From: CAYOZL01 sp964408435
Lineage (GTDB): Bacteria; Bdellovibrionota_C; UBA2361; SZUA-149; CAYOZL01
Direction: 5' to 3'
DNA length: 64,000 nucleotides
Assembly (NCBI GenBank): GCA_964408435.1
Contig: CAYOZL010000004.1
Coordinates: forward strand, 4,378 to 68,377
Shown: piece after piece, positions 34,959 to 44,336 of the stretch
Position numbering within the stretch: the stretch's first letter is position 1
How the letters are laid out: each line of letters begins with the position of its first letter
Notes under the pieces: generated by a model
What the model was told of the DNA's origin: nothing
The model's database searches: none
What the model saw: only the letters and a program-made list of their open reading frames with translations
Translations under genes and position numbers: made by a program

Positions 34959-36302
34959 ATGTCATTAACTATGAACCAAGTAGAAGAAAAGAATACTGTT
35001 ACAACAGAGGAGAACAACCTTCTTTTATTTAAAGTACTTTGGTGCATTAGTATTTGTTGGTTTGTTCTAACCGGAAATGCTTGGCTCAATGAATTAAGTC
35101 ACCTAACTCTTAACAAACTTCCAACTGCGCTACTTTTTACATTTTCAATAATTTTCTTATTCAGTAAAAATAATAAAATTTTCTACCTAGTTTTACTCTT
35201 GGTTTTTATTGAATGGGCTAGCCTACTGCCCAAAAGCCCTAATCATCGTTGGATTTTTTTTATTGCTTCTATTTTAGTTTTCAAAGACTTAGGCACTAAA
35301 AAATTATCAGACTCTTTAATATATTTAGCATCAATAATTTATTTTTTCGCCTTCTTAGCAAAAGTTAATTCAGATTTTTTATTTTCAAATCATTCTTGTT
35401 CAGTTGTATTTTTTGAGCATATTAAAAATTTCATTTGGCTACCTAAAATTACATACACACCAATCCTATCATTTTCGATCGCACTATCTGAATTATTAAT
35501 AAGCATTTTATTATTGTCTTCAAAAACAAGGAAAATAGCCATCTTTATTGGCTTAAGTCTGCACCTAGGTTTAGCTTTAGATATTATTAAACACTTTCTT
35601 GATTTCTCTTCTGTTATGAGTATTTTTTTAATCTCAGAAATAGTACTAAACAATTCAAAGGGAATAAAAAAGAAAAGTATTTATTTAATCTCTAATTTCT
35701 TTGCCATATTTTTTACTTATTTGTTTTTTCATACATTAGTAATTAAACCTCATTACCCAGAATACATATTAAAATTAACTATTTTTTGGTTATTTTATTA
35801 CTCCATAATTATTTATATTTTCTTTGATTTAAAGAACAACTTAAGTATAGGCAATTATAATAAAAAAAGTATTTTCACTTATATAGTATTTACTATTACT
35901 ATTCTTAATGGCTTATCACCTTACTTAGGCATTAAAACTAGAACAAGTTTTTCCATGTATAGTAATTTATGGATTACAAATAATGAAAGTAATCATCTAA
36001 TTTTCAGTAAAAGTTTAGATGTTTTTGGCTTTCTTAAAGATGAAGCTGAGATTTTAAGCTCAGAGAATCAAAACTTAAGAGATGTTAATAATCAAAACTT
36101 AAAACTTCCATTTTTTGAATTATTAAAAGAAATTAAATCTAAACCTTTCTTAAATGTGAAATTTAAATATAAAGAAAGCACATACGAACACCCTAAAGAT
36201 GAGCGACCTAAAGACTACAACAAAATAGACTTCTTAATTCCGAGAAAACTATTAATATTTCAACCCTCTAATAAGGAAGTTGCCAAAGAGTGTATTTGGT
36301 AA
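34959..36302 (+). CDS. Polytopic membrane protein, HTTM-like
   Basis: 447 aa with about ten hydrophobic helices and a ~120-residue soluble C-terminus. The middle (IALSELLISILLLSSKTRKI, then GLSLHLGLALDII) resembles HTTM proteins, the membrane part of vitamin-K gamma-carboxylase-like enzymes, which carry EL...L......R....G..lH. This is pattern-level similarity only. The start ATG is preceded by a perfect palindrome CTTAATATTAAG (34942-34953), which could be an operator over the ribosome site. It is divergent from the PP2C gene. Confidence 0.5.
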   Translation: MSLTMNQVEEKNTVTTEENNLLLFKVLWCISICWFVLTGNAWLNELSHLTLNKLPTALLFTFSIIFLFSKNNKIFYLVLLLVFIEWASLLPKSPNHRWIFFIASILVFKDLGTKKLSDSLIYLASIIYFFAFLAKVNSDFLFSNHSCSVVFFEHIKNFIWLPKITYTPILSFSIALSELLISILLLSSKTRKIAIFIGLSLHLGLALDIIKHFLDFSSVMSIFLISEIVLNNSKGIKKKSIYLISNFFAIFFTYLFFHTLVIKPHYPEYILKLTIFWLFYYSIIIYIFFDLKNNLSIGNYNKKSIFTYIVFTITILNGLSPYLGIKTRTSFSMYSNLWITNNESNHLIFSKSLDVFGFLKDEAEILSSENQNLRDVNNQNLKLPFFELLKEIKSKPFLNVKFKYKESTYEHPKDERPKDYNKIDFLIPRKLLIFQPSNKEVAKECIW

Positions 36303-36378
36303 TTTTATTGACAGTTCTTAATTTTTAGTTTGAAAGCTCCTACGTAATTTTACCAAAAATTAATAACTGTCAATAAAA
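36303..36378. terminator. 27-bp-arm hairpin between convergent genes
   Basis: Left arm 36303-36329 and right arm 36352-36378 are complementary over 27 bases with two mismatches, around a 22-base loop. It starts directly at the stop of the membrane-protein gene and precedes the convergent transaldolase end. A bidirectional terminator is the simplest reading. GC-rich words after it (CGCTGCGCTCGGC) recall the 4791 and 8171 elements. Confidence 0.65.
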
Positions 36379-36417
36379 TTCTGTTTTCCGCTGCGCTCGG
36401 CTATGAAGCCTTAAATA

Positions 36418-37479
36418 TTATAACTTAGCTTTTAGAGCAGAAATTAATTGATGATATGATTCTTCAAATTTCTCAACTCCTTGATTCTGAAGACCTAAAA
36501 GTTGCTTTTCAATATCAATATCCATACTTTCAATTTTTGCTTTAAGTTCCAAAGCCTCTTCTAAGCCTGAGCTAAGGCCATCTTTAGGCTTACCATGATC
36601 AACAAAAGCTTCTAAAGTTTTATGAGGAACAGTATTAACGGTATCAGTTCCCATTAATTCTTCAACATATAAAACATCTCTATATTCTGGGTTCTTAACA
36701 CTAGTGCTTGCCCAAAGTGGCCTTTGCACTTTAGCACCAGTAGCTTTGAAAGCATCGGACTCAAAGATTTCTTTAAATTTAGCATAAGCAAGCTTAGAAT
36801 TAGCAATCCCAAATTTACCTTGAATTTCTAGAGGTAATTGAGAGTCAAATAAGGCATCAACTCTACTTACAAAAAAACTAGCTACAGATGCTAACTTATC
36901 AACTGCTAAACCTTTTTCTTTTCTAGAATTAACAGCATCACAATAAGCTTTTGCAACTTCTATGTAGTTTTCTACTGAAAAAATAAGAGTAACATTCACA
37001 TTTATCCCTTCTTCTAAACAACTTCGAATTGCTGGAATACATTCAGGGGTAGCAGGTATTTTAATCATTATATTTTCTCTATTAATTTTAGAGAAAAGCT
37101 CCTTAGCTTCTTTTACTGTTCCCTCTGCGTCTCTAGCTAGCAAAGGAGAAACTTCTATACTGACGTAACCATCCACAGAATTACTCTGCTCATATATTGG
37201 TTTTAATAAATCCGCTGCTCTGGAAATATCATCTATGGCTAGTTCATTAAAAATCTTATCAGGATTATCTAAACTAGACTTAAGTTCTTCTATTTGCTCA
37301 TCATAGGTATTGCTACCTCTAATAGCATTATCAAATATACTAGGATTAGAAGTTAAGCCCCTGATCCCCCAAGCGCTTACTATCTTTTCTAGCTCACCGC
37401 TATTAAGTAAATCTCTGCTAATATTATCGTACCAAATACTTTGGCCGAATTCGATTGCTTTTTGTGATGGATTCTTCAT
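36418..37479 (-). CDS. tal: Transaldolase
   Basis: 353 aa. It interconverts sedoheptulose-7-P/glyceraldehyde-3-P with erythrose-4-P/fructose-6-P in the pentose phosphate pathway. The start (QSIWYDNISRDLLNSGEL, GIRGLTSNPSIFDNAI) and the segment REKGLAVDKLASVASFFVSRVD match the longer actinobacterial and cyanobacterial Tal type. The Schiff-base Lys is likely in the ENIMIKIPATPECIPAI strand. APTS and TVPHKTLEAFVDHG-type tail elements are present (TDTVNTVPHKTLEAFVDHG). Normal length, monocistronic. Confidence 0.95.
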   Translation of the reverse strand: MKNPSQKAIEFGQSIWYDNISRDLLNSGELEKIVSAWGIRGLTSNPSIFDNAIRGSNTYDEQIEELKSSLDNPDKIFNELAIDDISRAADLLKPIYEQSNSVDGYVSIEVSPLLARDAEGTVKEAKELFSKINRENIMIKIPATPECIPAIRSCLEEGINVNVTLIFSVENYIEVAKAYCDAVNSRKEKGLAVDKLASVASFFVSRVDALFDSQLPLEIQGKFGIANSKLAYAKFKEIFESDAFKATGAKVQRPLWASTSVKNPEYRDVLYVEELMGTDTVNTVPHKTLEAFVDHGKPKDGLSSGLEEALELKAKIESMDIDIEKQLLGLQNQGVEKFEESYHQLISALKAKL

Positions 37480-37541
37480 GGGAAAGAAAATATCTTTTTT
37501 AATTTAAAAAGTCACTATTCTCTTTTCTACTGTGTCTCTAC

Positions 37542-37700
37542 TTATTTTTCAGGATTTGGCGAATTGTTGATGCTTTTAATCAATTCTCTTTGAACTTCTA
37601 ATGCCATTCTTACTAAACTAATTTCTAAGGCTATAGATTTAGATTTAAATCTTGGATTTAGCGTTGGTTTTCTTTTTCTTGGTCTTCTCACTTCCTTCAA
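37542..37700 (-). CDS. Possible small basic protein (52 aa)
   Basis: A frame with TTG start behind AGGAG (8 bases upstream) encodes 52 aa, beginning MKEVRRPRKRKPTLNPRF and ending in a stop at 37542-37544. It is basic at its N-terminus and helical in its C-half (SIALEISLVRMALEVQREL). Codon use looks like the neighbours. Not recognised. It is the only coding candidate in the 406-base gap between transaldolase and pepF; the remaining sequence shows no clear structure. Confidence 0.35.
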   Translation of the reverse strand: MKEVRRPRKRKPTLNPRFKSKSIALEISLVRMALEVQRELIKSINNSPNPEK

Positions 37701-37885
37701 TTCCTCAACTCCTAAGCTATAAGGTTTATTTATTTGAAAAAACCTATGCTTTAGAAAACCCCTTTAAGCAGCGCATTGCTATAAAAGAATTATGATAGAT
37801 ATGTTCAAATCTGTAACATTTAGTTACAAGTAGTTGATTTAATGATTAAGAAAGCAAAATAAACATACAAATTTAGTAGGCTACT

Positions 37886-39664
37886 ATGCAAGAAACACCT
37901 AATAGGAAATCAGTAAAGACTCCTGATACTTGGAATTTAGATAATATTTATAACAGTCTAGAGAAATGGCAAAAAGACTATGATTATATCAATAGCAATA
38001 TAGAAGAAGTTTCGAAGCTAAAAGGCAAGCTTTCTAAAAGCTCTACACATATTAAAGATACAATATCTTCATTTTACGGACTATTTAGAAAAGCGGAAAA
38101 ACTATATACCTACGCACATCTTCTTAGCGACCAGGATCTTTCTAATCAAGAAAACCTCGCGCTTAAAGAACAAGCCATGGGAGTATATGCTAGGCTTTCT
38201 CAAGAAAGTAGTTTTATAAGACCTGAGCTTCTTGAAATTGATGAAAGCAAAATAGATTTCGAAGTTCTTAAAGATTATAAAAGAGCAATTAAAGAAATAC
38301 TTAGGTACAAAGCTCATACCCTTAGTCTAGAGGAAGAAAGCTTACTTGCTTTAGGCACAGAGTATTTCAGTTCTACTTCCAATATATTTTCTCAACTAAA
38401 TAATACTGAACTAAACTTTGAAAACTTAGATAACAATACTCCTCTAACTCACGCTAGCTATGCTGTCTTACTAAGAGAACATGACAGAGCGAAAAGAGAA
38501 AAAGCCTATACACACTATTACAAAGAATTCGATCAACACAAAAATACTTTAACTTCTATTTATGCAAGTTCTATTAAGAAAAATATTTTCCTATCTAAAG
38601 CTAGAAACTACTCCTCTGCATTACAAAGCTCGTTATTTAACGACAATGTGCCAAAAGAAGTATATTTATCATTAATAAATAGCGTTAGAGATAATCTTGG
38701 AAACCTACATGATTATTATAAATTCAGAGCTAAAAAACTAGACGTTAAACCACTTAAAATCTATGACACCTACGTATCCCTAGTGCCTGAAAACAATGTG
38801 GCCTTTACATACGATGAAGCAAAAGAAAATATTACAAATGCTCTACTTCCTTTAGGGCAAGAGTATCAAGATATTATTTCAGAAGGCCTAGGTAATGCTA
38901 GATGGGTAGATAAATTTGAGAACACTGGAAAAAGAAGCGGGGCTTATTGTAGTGGGTGCTATGACTCAAACCCTTTTATGTTAATGAATTATAAAGAAAA
39001 AGGTTTTGATGGAATTTTTACGCTAGCCCATGAGGCTGGACATGCAATGCATAGTTATTTTTCAAACAAGCATCAAAACTACCAAGACCATCAATACACT
39101 ATTTTTGTTGCTGAGGTCGCATCTACAGTAAACGAACTTTTATTGCTTAATTATCTTCAGCAAAAAAATAAAGATGATAAAAAAATGCAATCAGTTCTAA
39201 GTAATCACTTATTAGATGATATAAAATCTACTTTTTATAGACAGACTATGTTTGCAGAATTTGAATTAAAAGCACATGAGCAAGCTGAAAATGCAATGCC
39301 GTTAAGCTTAGATTTCTTTAGAAACACATACAAACAATTGCTAATTGATTATTTTGGCCCAGCAGTTGAAATTACTGATTTAGATTCATTAGAATTTTCT
39401 AGAATCCCTCATTTTTATAGCGCTTTTTATGTATATAAATATGCAACTGGAATCTCTGCTGCAATTGACATCAGTCAGAGAATACTCTCTGGAGATAAGA
39501 AAAGTTTAGAAAATTATCTAGAATTTCTTAAATCTGGTTGCTCTAAGCATCCAATTGAACTTCTAAAAGATACTGGTGTAGACCTCAGTAATAAAGAATC
39601 TGTAGAAACTACATCGAAAGTTTTTAAAGATGAGCTTGATAATTTAAAATCTCTGCTAGCTTAA
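37886..39664 (+). CDS. pepF: Oligoendopeptidase F (M3 metallopeptidase)
   Basis: 592 aa, usual length. It is a zinc oligopeptidase in the cytoplasm. The active-site helix LAHEAGHAMHSYFSN has HEAGH (zinc His pair and catalytic Glu), with the third ligand Glu in VAEVASTVNELLL. The substrate side has GAYCSGCYDSNPFMLMNYK. The N-terminal part (TWNLDNIYNSLEKWQKDYDY) is the family opening. The final segment YKYATGISAAIDISQRIL is also conserved. It precedes hisD by 54 bases but is functionally separate. Confidence 0.96.
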   Translation: MQETPNRKSVKTPDTWNLDNIYNSLEKWQKDYDYINSNIEEVSKLKGKLSKSSTHIKDTISSFYGLFRKAEKLYTYAHLLSDQDLSNQENLALKEQAMGVYARLSQESSFIRPELLEIDESKIDFEVLKDYKRAIKEILRYKAHTLSLEEESLLALGTEYFSSTSNIFSQLNNTELNFENLDNNTPLTHASYAVLLREHDRAKREKAYTHYYKEFDQHKNTLTSIYASSIKKNIFLSKARNYSSALQSSLFNDNVPKEVYLSLINSVRDNLGNLHDYYKFRAKKLDVKPLKIYDTYVSLVPENNVAFTYDEAKENITNALLPLGQEYQDIISEGLGNARWVDKFENTGKRSGAYCSGCYDSNPFMLMNYKEKGFDGIFTLAHEAGHAMHSYFSNKHQNYQDHQYTIFVAEVASTVNELLLLNYLQQKNKDDKKMQSVLSNHLLDDIKSTFYRQTMFAEFELKAHEQAENAMPLSLDFFRNTYKQLLIDYFGPAVEITDLDSLEFSRIPHFYSAFYVYKYATGISAAIDISQRILSGDKKSLENYLEFLKSGCSKHPIELLKDTGVDLSNKESVETTSKVFKDELDNLKSLLA

Positions 39665-39718
39665 TCTTTTTATTGCTTAAACTATAGATATTTCCCCTGT
39701 TTTTGATAGTTTATTGCT

Positions 39719-40993
39719 ATGAAAACGATAATCGAACCAGACACTAATTCATGGTTACAGCTCTGCACTAGGCCGGTGATAGATTCTGTCGACCTAAATT
39801 CTAAGGTTAATGAGATTATAGACAAGGTTAAATCAAAAAAAGACCAAGCTTTAATAGAATTTACTGAAAAATTTGATTCGGTAAAAATAGAAAGAATTGA
39901 AGTTTCAACAGAAGAAATCAATACAGCTACAGTAAGCAATGAACTCAAAAAAGCTATAGATATAGCAATTGGAAATGTAGAAAAATTTCATTCTTCACAG
40001 TTAGAAAAAACAATAAATATTGAAACTACAAAAGGTGTGAACTGCTGGAGAGAATCTAGAGCAATTCAATCTGTTGGATTTTATATTCCAGGTGGAACAG
40101 CTCCGCTATTCTCAAGTATAATAATGCTAGGAGTTCCTGCAAAAATTGCTGGATGCGAAAATACTTGCCTCTGCTCTCCTCCTAATAAAGAAGGAAAACT
40201 AGATCCTGCTATATTATATACTGCTAAAAAAGTTGGTATTAAAAAAGTTTTTAAAGTAGGTGGCGCACAAGCAATTGCTGCAATGGCATTTGGAACTGAA
40301 TCTGTTCCAAAGTGTTACAAAATATTTGGACCAGGGAATCAATATGTAACTGCGACTAAACAAATAGTTAGCACAACAGGAACTGCAATTGACTTGCCAG
40401 CAGGCCCAAGTGAAGTTGCAATTTATGCAGATAAAACAGCTAATGCAAAATTTGTTGCTGCCGATTTACTTTCCCAAGCAGAGCACGGAATAGATAGTCA
40501 AGTTATACTAGTAGCTAGCTCCCAAGAAATTGCCGAATCAATAGAGCAAGAGATAGAAGAACAAATAGAAAATCTATCTAGAAAGGAAATCGCCAAAAAA
40601 GCCCTAGAAAATAGCTTAATAGTAGTATTATCTGATTCTAGTAAAGCTTTTGATTTCCTTAATAGCTATGCGACTGAACACTTAATCATTGCTAGCGATC
40701 AAGCAAAAAATCTAGCTCAAAAAGTAATCAATGCAGGCTCTGTGTTTATAGGTAACTACACTCCTGAATCAGCAGGAGATTATTGCTCTGGCACTAATCA
40801 TGTTCTACCTACTAATAAAGCAGCATTAGCATATAGTGGAGTTTCATTAGATAGCTTTATTAAAAAGATTACTTTTCAAGAAATTAGCAAGGAAGGCTTA
40901 GATATTCTTGGACCAAGCATAGAAGTAATGGCAGAGGCTGAGGGTTTAGATGCTCACGCGAATGCTTCCAGAATTAGAAGGCAGAACTCATGA
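39719..40993 (+). CDS. hisD: Histidinol dehydrogenase
   Basis: 424 aa. Catalyses the two last oxidations of histidine synthesis with NAD and Zn. Motifs: GFYIPGGTAPLFSSIIMLGV, KVGGAQAIAAMAFGTESVP, FGPGNQYVTATKQIV, AGPSEVAIYADK, LSQAEHGIDSQVILV, and NHVLPTNKAALAYSGVS. The zinc and catalytic His/Glu residues are preserved. It opens the histidine operon; the stop overlaps hisB by 4 bases. Confidence 0.98.
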   Translation: MKTIIEPDTNSWLQLCTRPVIDSVDLNSKVNEIIDKVKSKKDQALIEFTEKFDSVKIERIEVSTEEINTATVSNELKKAIDIAIGNVEKFHSSQLEKTINIETTKGVNCWRESRAIQSVGFYIPGGTAPLFSSIIMLGVPAKIAGCENTCLCSPPNKEGKLDPAILYTAKKVGIKKVFKVGGAQAIAAMAFGTESVPKCYKIFGPGNQYVTATKQIVSTTGTAIDLPAGPSEVAIYADKTANAKFVAADLLSQAEHGIDSQVILVASSQEIAESIEQEIEEQIENLSRKEIAKKALENSLIVVLSDSSKAFDFLNSYATEHLIIASDQAKNLAQKVINAGSVFIGNYTPESAGDYCSGTNHVLPTNKAALAYSGVSLDSFIKKITFQEISKEGLDILGPSIEVMAEAEGLDAHANASRIRRQNS

Positions 40994-42087
40994 AAGAGAA
41001 AATACTTTTTATAGATAGAGATGGTTGCATTATAGTTGAACCTGAAAGCGACAAACAAGTGGACTCTCTAGAAAAATTAGAATTCCTACCAGGGGTAATC
41101 TCTGCTCTTTCAGAAATTAAAAAGAAAACAGATTATAAGTTCGTAATGGTTACAAACCAAGATGGACTTGGAACAAATTCTTTTCCTGAAAACACTTTTT
41201 GGCCTGCTCAAAATAAAATGCTTAAAACATTAGAGAGTGAGAATATAAGCTTTGATGATATTTTCATTGATAAGAGTAGACCTGAAGATAAATCTCCTAA
41301 CAGGAAACCTGGAACAGGAATGCTTGGTAAATATATTAATGGCAATTATGACCTTCTAAACTCAATTGTTATTGGGGATAGAGACTCTGATGTTGAACTT
41401 GCTATGAATCTAGGTGCTAAAGCAATTCAAGTTAGTAGTAAAAAGAATAAGAATGCTATTTTAAATAGTACTAACTGGAATGAGATTGCTGAATTTATAA
41501 TAAACGGATTTAGGAAAGCTGAGATTAAAAGAAAAACCAAAGAAACTGATATAAATATCAAGCTTAACTTAGATGGGAGTGGAAAATCTTCTATCTCAAC
41601 TGGCTTAGAGTTTTTTAATCACATGTTAGAGCAAATTTCTAAACACGGCTTAATTGATTTAGATATTAAAGTTGATGGTGACTTAAAAGTAGATGAACAC
41701 CACACTATTGAAGATACAGGTATTGCACTAGGCCAAGCTGTAAAAGAAGCACTTGGTAGTAAAAAAGGCATACAGCGTTATGGCTTTCTACTCCCAATGG
41801 ATGACTGCCTTGCACAAGTTGCAATTGATTTCTCTGGAAGAAACGAGCTTGTTTGGAATGCTGATTTTAAAAGAGAAAAAGTAGGGGATATGCCTACTGA
41901 AATGTTTAAGCATTTCTTTAAGTCTTTTACTGATAGTGCGCTATGTAACTTGAACATAAAAGCAGAAGGCGAGAATGAGCATCATAAAATAGAAGCTATC
42001 TTTAAAGCTTTTGCTAAATCTGTTAGGTTCGCAACCGAAAGAGACGCTAGGAACAATGCTGTGCCTAGCACTAAGGGGATACTGTAA
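40990..42087 (+). CDS. hisB: Bifunctional histidinol-phosphatase / imidazoleglycerol-phosphate dehydratase
   Basis: 365 aa, the fused enzyme known from gammaproteobacteria and Bacteroidetes. Residues 1-165 are a HAD phosphatase: FIDRDGCIIVEPE (nucleophile Asp and DxD), MVTNQDGLG, and IVIGDRDSDVELAM. Residues 170-365 are IGP dehydratase: LEFFNHMLEQISKHGLID, DEHHTIEDTGIALGQAV, and GENEHHKIEAIFKAFAKSV hold the manganese-binding His pairs. ATGA overlap with hisD. It catalyses steps 7 and 9. Confidence 0.97.
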   Translation: MKEKILFIDRDGCIIVEPESDKQVDSLEKLEFLPGVISALSEIKKKTDYKFVMVTNQDGLGTNSFPENTFWPAQNKMLKTLESENISFDDIFIDKSRPEDKSPNRKPGTGMLGKYINGNYDLLNSIVIGDRDSDVELAMNLGAKAIQVSSKKNKNAILNSTNWNEIAEFIINGFRKAEIKRKTKETDINIKLNLDGSGKSSISTGLEFFNHMLEQISKHGLIDLDIKVDGDLKVDEHHTIEDTGIALGQAVKEALGSKKGIQRYGFLLPMDDCLAQVAIDFSGRNELVWNADFKREKVGDMPTEMFKHFFKSFTDSALCNLNIKAEGENEHHKIEAIFKAFAKSVRFATERDARNNAVPSTKGIL

Positions 42088-42097
42088 AAGGAATATT

Positions 42098-42961
42098 ATG
42101 AGTTCTGAGACTATTAAGTTAGGTCTTCCAAAAGGAAGAATGAATAAAGGTGTTCTAGACCTATTAGACACTGCTGGAATTAAAGTAAGAGTAAGCTCTA
42201 GAGCTTACAGACCTAGTATTTCTTTACCAGCTTACGACACTAAGATCCTAAAGCCTCAAGACATCGTAGAAATGTTAAACATTGGTTCTAGAGACTTAGG
42301 CTTTGCAGGGGCAGATTGGGTAGATGAGCTTAAAGCGGATATCGTAGAGATAGTAGATACAAAGATGGATCCTGTAAGACTAGTAGCAGCGGCTCCGAAG
42401 GATTTACTAGAAAACGGCAAGCTTCCTAAAAAGCACATAGTAGTAGCTTCTGAGTATCAAAGAATTACAAAAGATTGGATTGAAAAAACTAAACTAGATG
42501 CAAGCTTTGTTAGATGCTACGGAGCTACAGAAGTTTTTCCACCAGAAGACGCAGATTGCATCATCGATAATACTTCTACTGGTAGCACTCTAAGAGCTAA
42601 CGGATTAGAAATTACAGATGAAATTATGACTTCTTCAACTAGGCTTTATGCTAGCAAACAAGCAATGGCAAACCCTGTTAAGAAAAAAGAGATTGAAAGA
42701 TTTGCTCTTTTAGTTCGCTCAGTAATTGATGCTAGGTCTCGTGTAATGGTCCTAGTAAATGTTGAGAGCGAAGACTTAGAAAAAGTTGTGAGCTTACTAC
42801 CTGCGATGAGACAACCAACGGTTAATCAATTACACTCAGGTGCTGGTTACGTAGTAAAAGCAGCAATTCCTAGAGAAGATTTACCTGAAATTATTCCTGC
42901 AATTAAAAAAGCTGGCGGGACTGATATTGTTGTAAATAAAATCTGCCAACTAATTGCTTAA
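42098..42961 (+). CDS. hisG: ATP phosphoribosyltransferase, long form
   Basis: 287 aa from ATG 42098 (ribosome site AAAGGA, 7 bases upstream); an upstream in-frame ATG at 42011 lies inside hisB and lacks a ribosome site. The catalytic domains carry LGLPKGRMNKGVLDLL, MLNIGSRDLGFAGADWV and DAIIDNTSTGSTLRANGL-like text (DCIIDNTSTGSTLRANGLEI). The C-terminal ~75 residues are the histidine-binding ACT-like domain (LPAMRQPTVNQLHSGAGYVV and KAGGTDIVV), so this long form should not need HisZ. It performs the first, feedback-inhibited step. Confidence 0.96.
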   Translation: MSSETIKLGLPKGRMNKGVLDLLDTAGIKVRVSSRAYRPSISLPAYDTKILKPQDIVEMLNIGSRDLGFAGADWVDELKADIVEIVDTKMDPVRLVAAAPKDLLENGKLPKKHIVVASEYQRITKDWIEKTKLDASFVRCYGATEVFPPEDADCIIDNTSTGSTLRANGLEITDEIMTSSTRLYASKQAMANPVKKKEIERFALLVRSVIDARSRVMVLVNVESEDLEKVVSLLPAMRQPTVNQLHSGAGYVVKAAIPREDLPEIIPAIKKAGGTDIVVNKICQLIA

Positions 42962-42990
42962 GTAGTGTCGTATCGATAGAGGTTATGTAG

Positions 42991-43584
42991 TTGAAAAAAG
43001 TAACAATTATAAAAACTGGAGTAGCAAATTTAGCCTCCGTAGTCGCAGGACTTAAAAGAGCAGAAGTCGAAATTGATATAAGCTCAGAACCTGAAAAAAT
43101 TAGAAAAGCTACTCACGTATTACTACCAGGAGTTGGACATTTTAAAGCAGGCGTTAATGCTTTAAGAGAAGCTGGCCTAGATGAAGCGCTTAAAGAAAGA
43201 TTTGAACAACAACTTCCAACTATGGCAATTTGCCTTGGTTTACAAATGCTTTTTGAATCAAGCGAGGAGGCACTAAACACAAAAGGACTTGGCTTAATTC
43301 AAGGAAAAGTAGAAAAGTTTACTGGAGATATTCGTATTCCACAACTTGGCTGGAATCATGTAGAACCTAAAGGGGAACATAAATTCATTAAACCAGGTCA
43401 TGCCTACTTTGCAAATTCATTTAAACTTACGAATGTGCCCGATGACTGGCAATGTGCAAAAACAAATTATGGTGGTGATTTCATAGCTGCTATAGAAAAA
43501 GGAAATTTGCTAGCTGCTCAATTCCACCCAGAACTAAGTGGAAAATGGGGATTAGATTTAATTAAGAGGTGGGTAACATGCTAA
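42991..43584 (+). CDS. hisH: Imidazole glycerol phosphate synthase, glutaminase subunit HisH
   Basis: 197 aa, TTG start at 42991 behind AGAGG (7 bases). Class I glutamine amidotransferase: GVGHFKAGVNALREAGLDEA, the nucleophile motif MAICLGLQMLFESSEEA (Cys), and AAQFHPELSGKWGLDLIK with catalytic His-Glu. It passes ammonia to HisF. Overlaps hisF by 7 bases, with which it forms a complex. Confidence 0.97.
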   Translation: MKKVTIIKTGVANLASVVAGLKRAEVEIDISSEPEKIRKATHVLLPGVGHFKAGVNALREAGLDEALKERFEQQLPTMAICLGLQMLFESSEEALNTKGLGLIQGKVEKFTGDIRIPQLGWNHVEPKGEHKFIKPGHAYFANSFKLTNVPDDWQCAKTNYGGDFIAAIEKGNLLAAQFHPELSGKWGLDLIKRWVTC

Positions 43585-44336
43585 CAGTAAGAATCATACC
43601 CTGCCTTGATGTTAGAGATGGAAGAGTAGTAAAAGGTATTAAATTCCAAAATTTACGTGATGCTGGAGATCCTGTTGAACTAGCTGCTAAATACGAAGAA
43701 CAAGGCGCTGATGAATTGGTTTTTCTAGATGTATCCGCCACAGACGAAGGTAGAAAAACACACGTAAAAACAATTAGTGCAATTAGAGAAGTTCTTTCAA
43801 TTCCTATGACTACTGGTGGCGGTGTAAGAGAAGTAAAAGACGCTGCTAGATTGCTAGAGGCTGGTGCAGATAAAGTTTCTGTAAACACAGCAGCGGTTGA
43901 AAATCCTGAGTTACTAGAAGAACTTGCTATTAACTTTGGGCAACAATGCACAATAATAGCAATAGATGCTGCCCTTAAAGAAGATCTAAGCGGCTGGGAA
44001 GTAGTTACAAAAGCTGGGAAAAATAGAACTGGCATAGATGTAATTGATTGGGCAAAGCAAGCATGTGATTTAGGCGCTGGAGAAATACTGCTTACAAGCT
44101 GGGATAAAGACGGAACAAGAAGCGGATATGACTGCCCTTTGCTAACTGCAATCTCTAAAGCAGTTAAAGTTCCAATTATTGCTTCTGGAGGAGCAAACTC
44201 ACCAGAGCATTTCACTGAAGCACTAAGAGCCGGTGCAGATGCATTACTAGCAGCTTCGATATTCCATGATGGGGATTATACAGTTGGAGATATTAAGAAG
44301 TATCTGAAGAAATACGGTGTTAGTATCCGGCTGTAG
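43578..44336 (+). CDS. hisF: Imidazole glycerol phosphate synthase, cyclase subunit HisF
   Basis: 252 aa from ATG 43578 (AGAGG 8 bases upstream; the in-frame GTG at 43569 is too close to it). TIM barrel with IIPCLDVRDGRVVKGIKFQ (catalytic Asp), TTGGGVREVKDAARLLEAGA, and TSWDKDGTRSGYDCPLL (second Asp). GGANSPEHFTEALRAGADAL binds phosphate. Partner of HisH. Confidence 0.97.
   Translation: MLTVRIIPCLDVRDGRVVKGIKFQNLRDAGDPVELAAKYEEQGADELVFLDVSATDEGRKTHVKTISAIREVLSIPMTTGGGVREVKDAARLLEAGADKVSVNTAAVENPELLEELAINFGQQCTIIAIDAALKEDLSGWEVVTKAGKNRTGIDVIDWAKQACDLGAGEILLTSWDKDGTRSGYDCPLLTAISKAVKVPIIASGGANSPEHFTEALRAGADALLAASIFHDGDYTVGDIKKYLKKYGVSIRL

Noticed and set aside
43562..44215. Long minus-strand open frame antisense to hisF (217 codons)
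   Set aside because: It is a mirror of the well-conserved hisF codons, has no ribosome site of note and a composition unlike a real protein.
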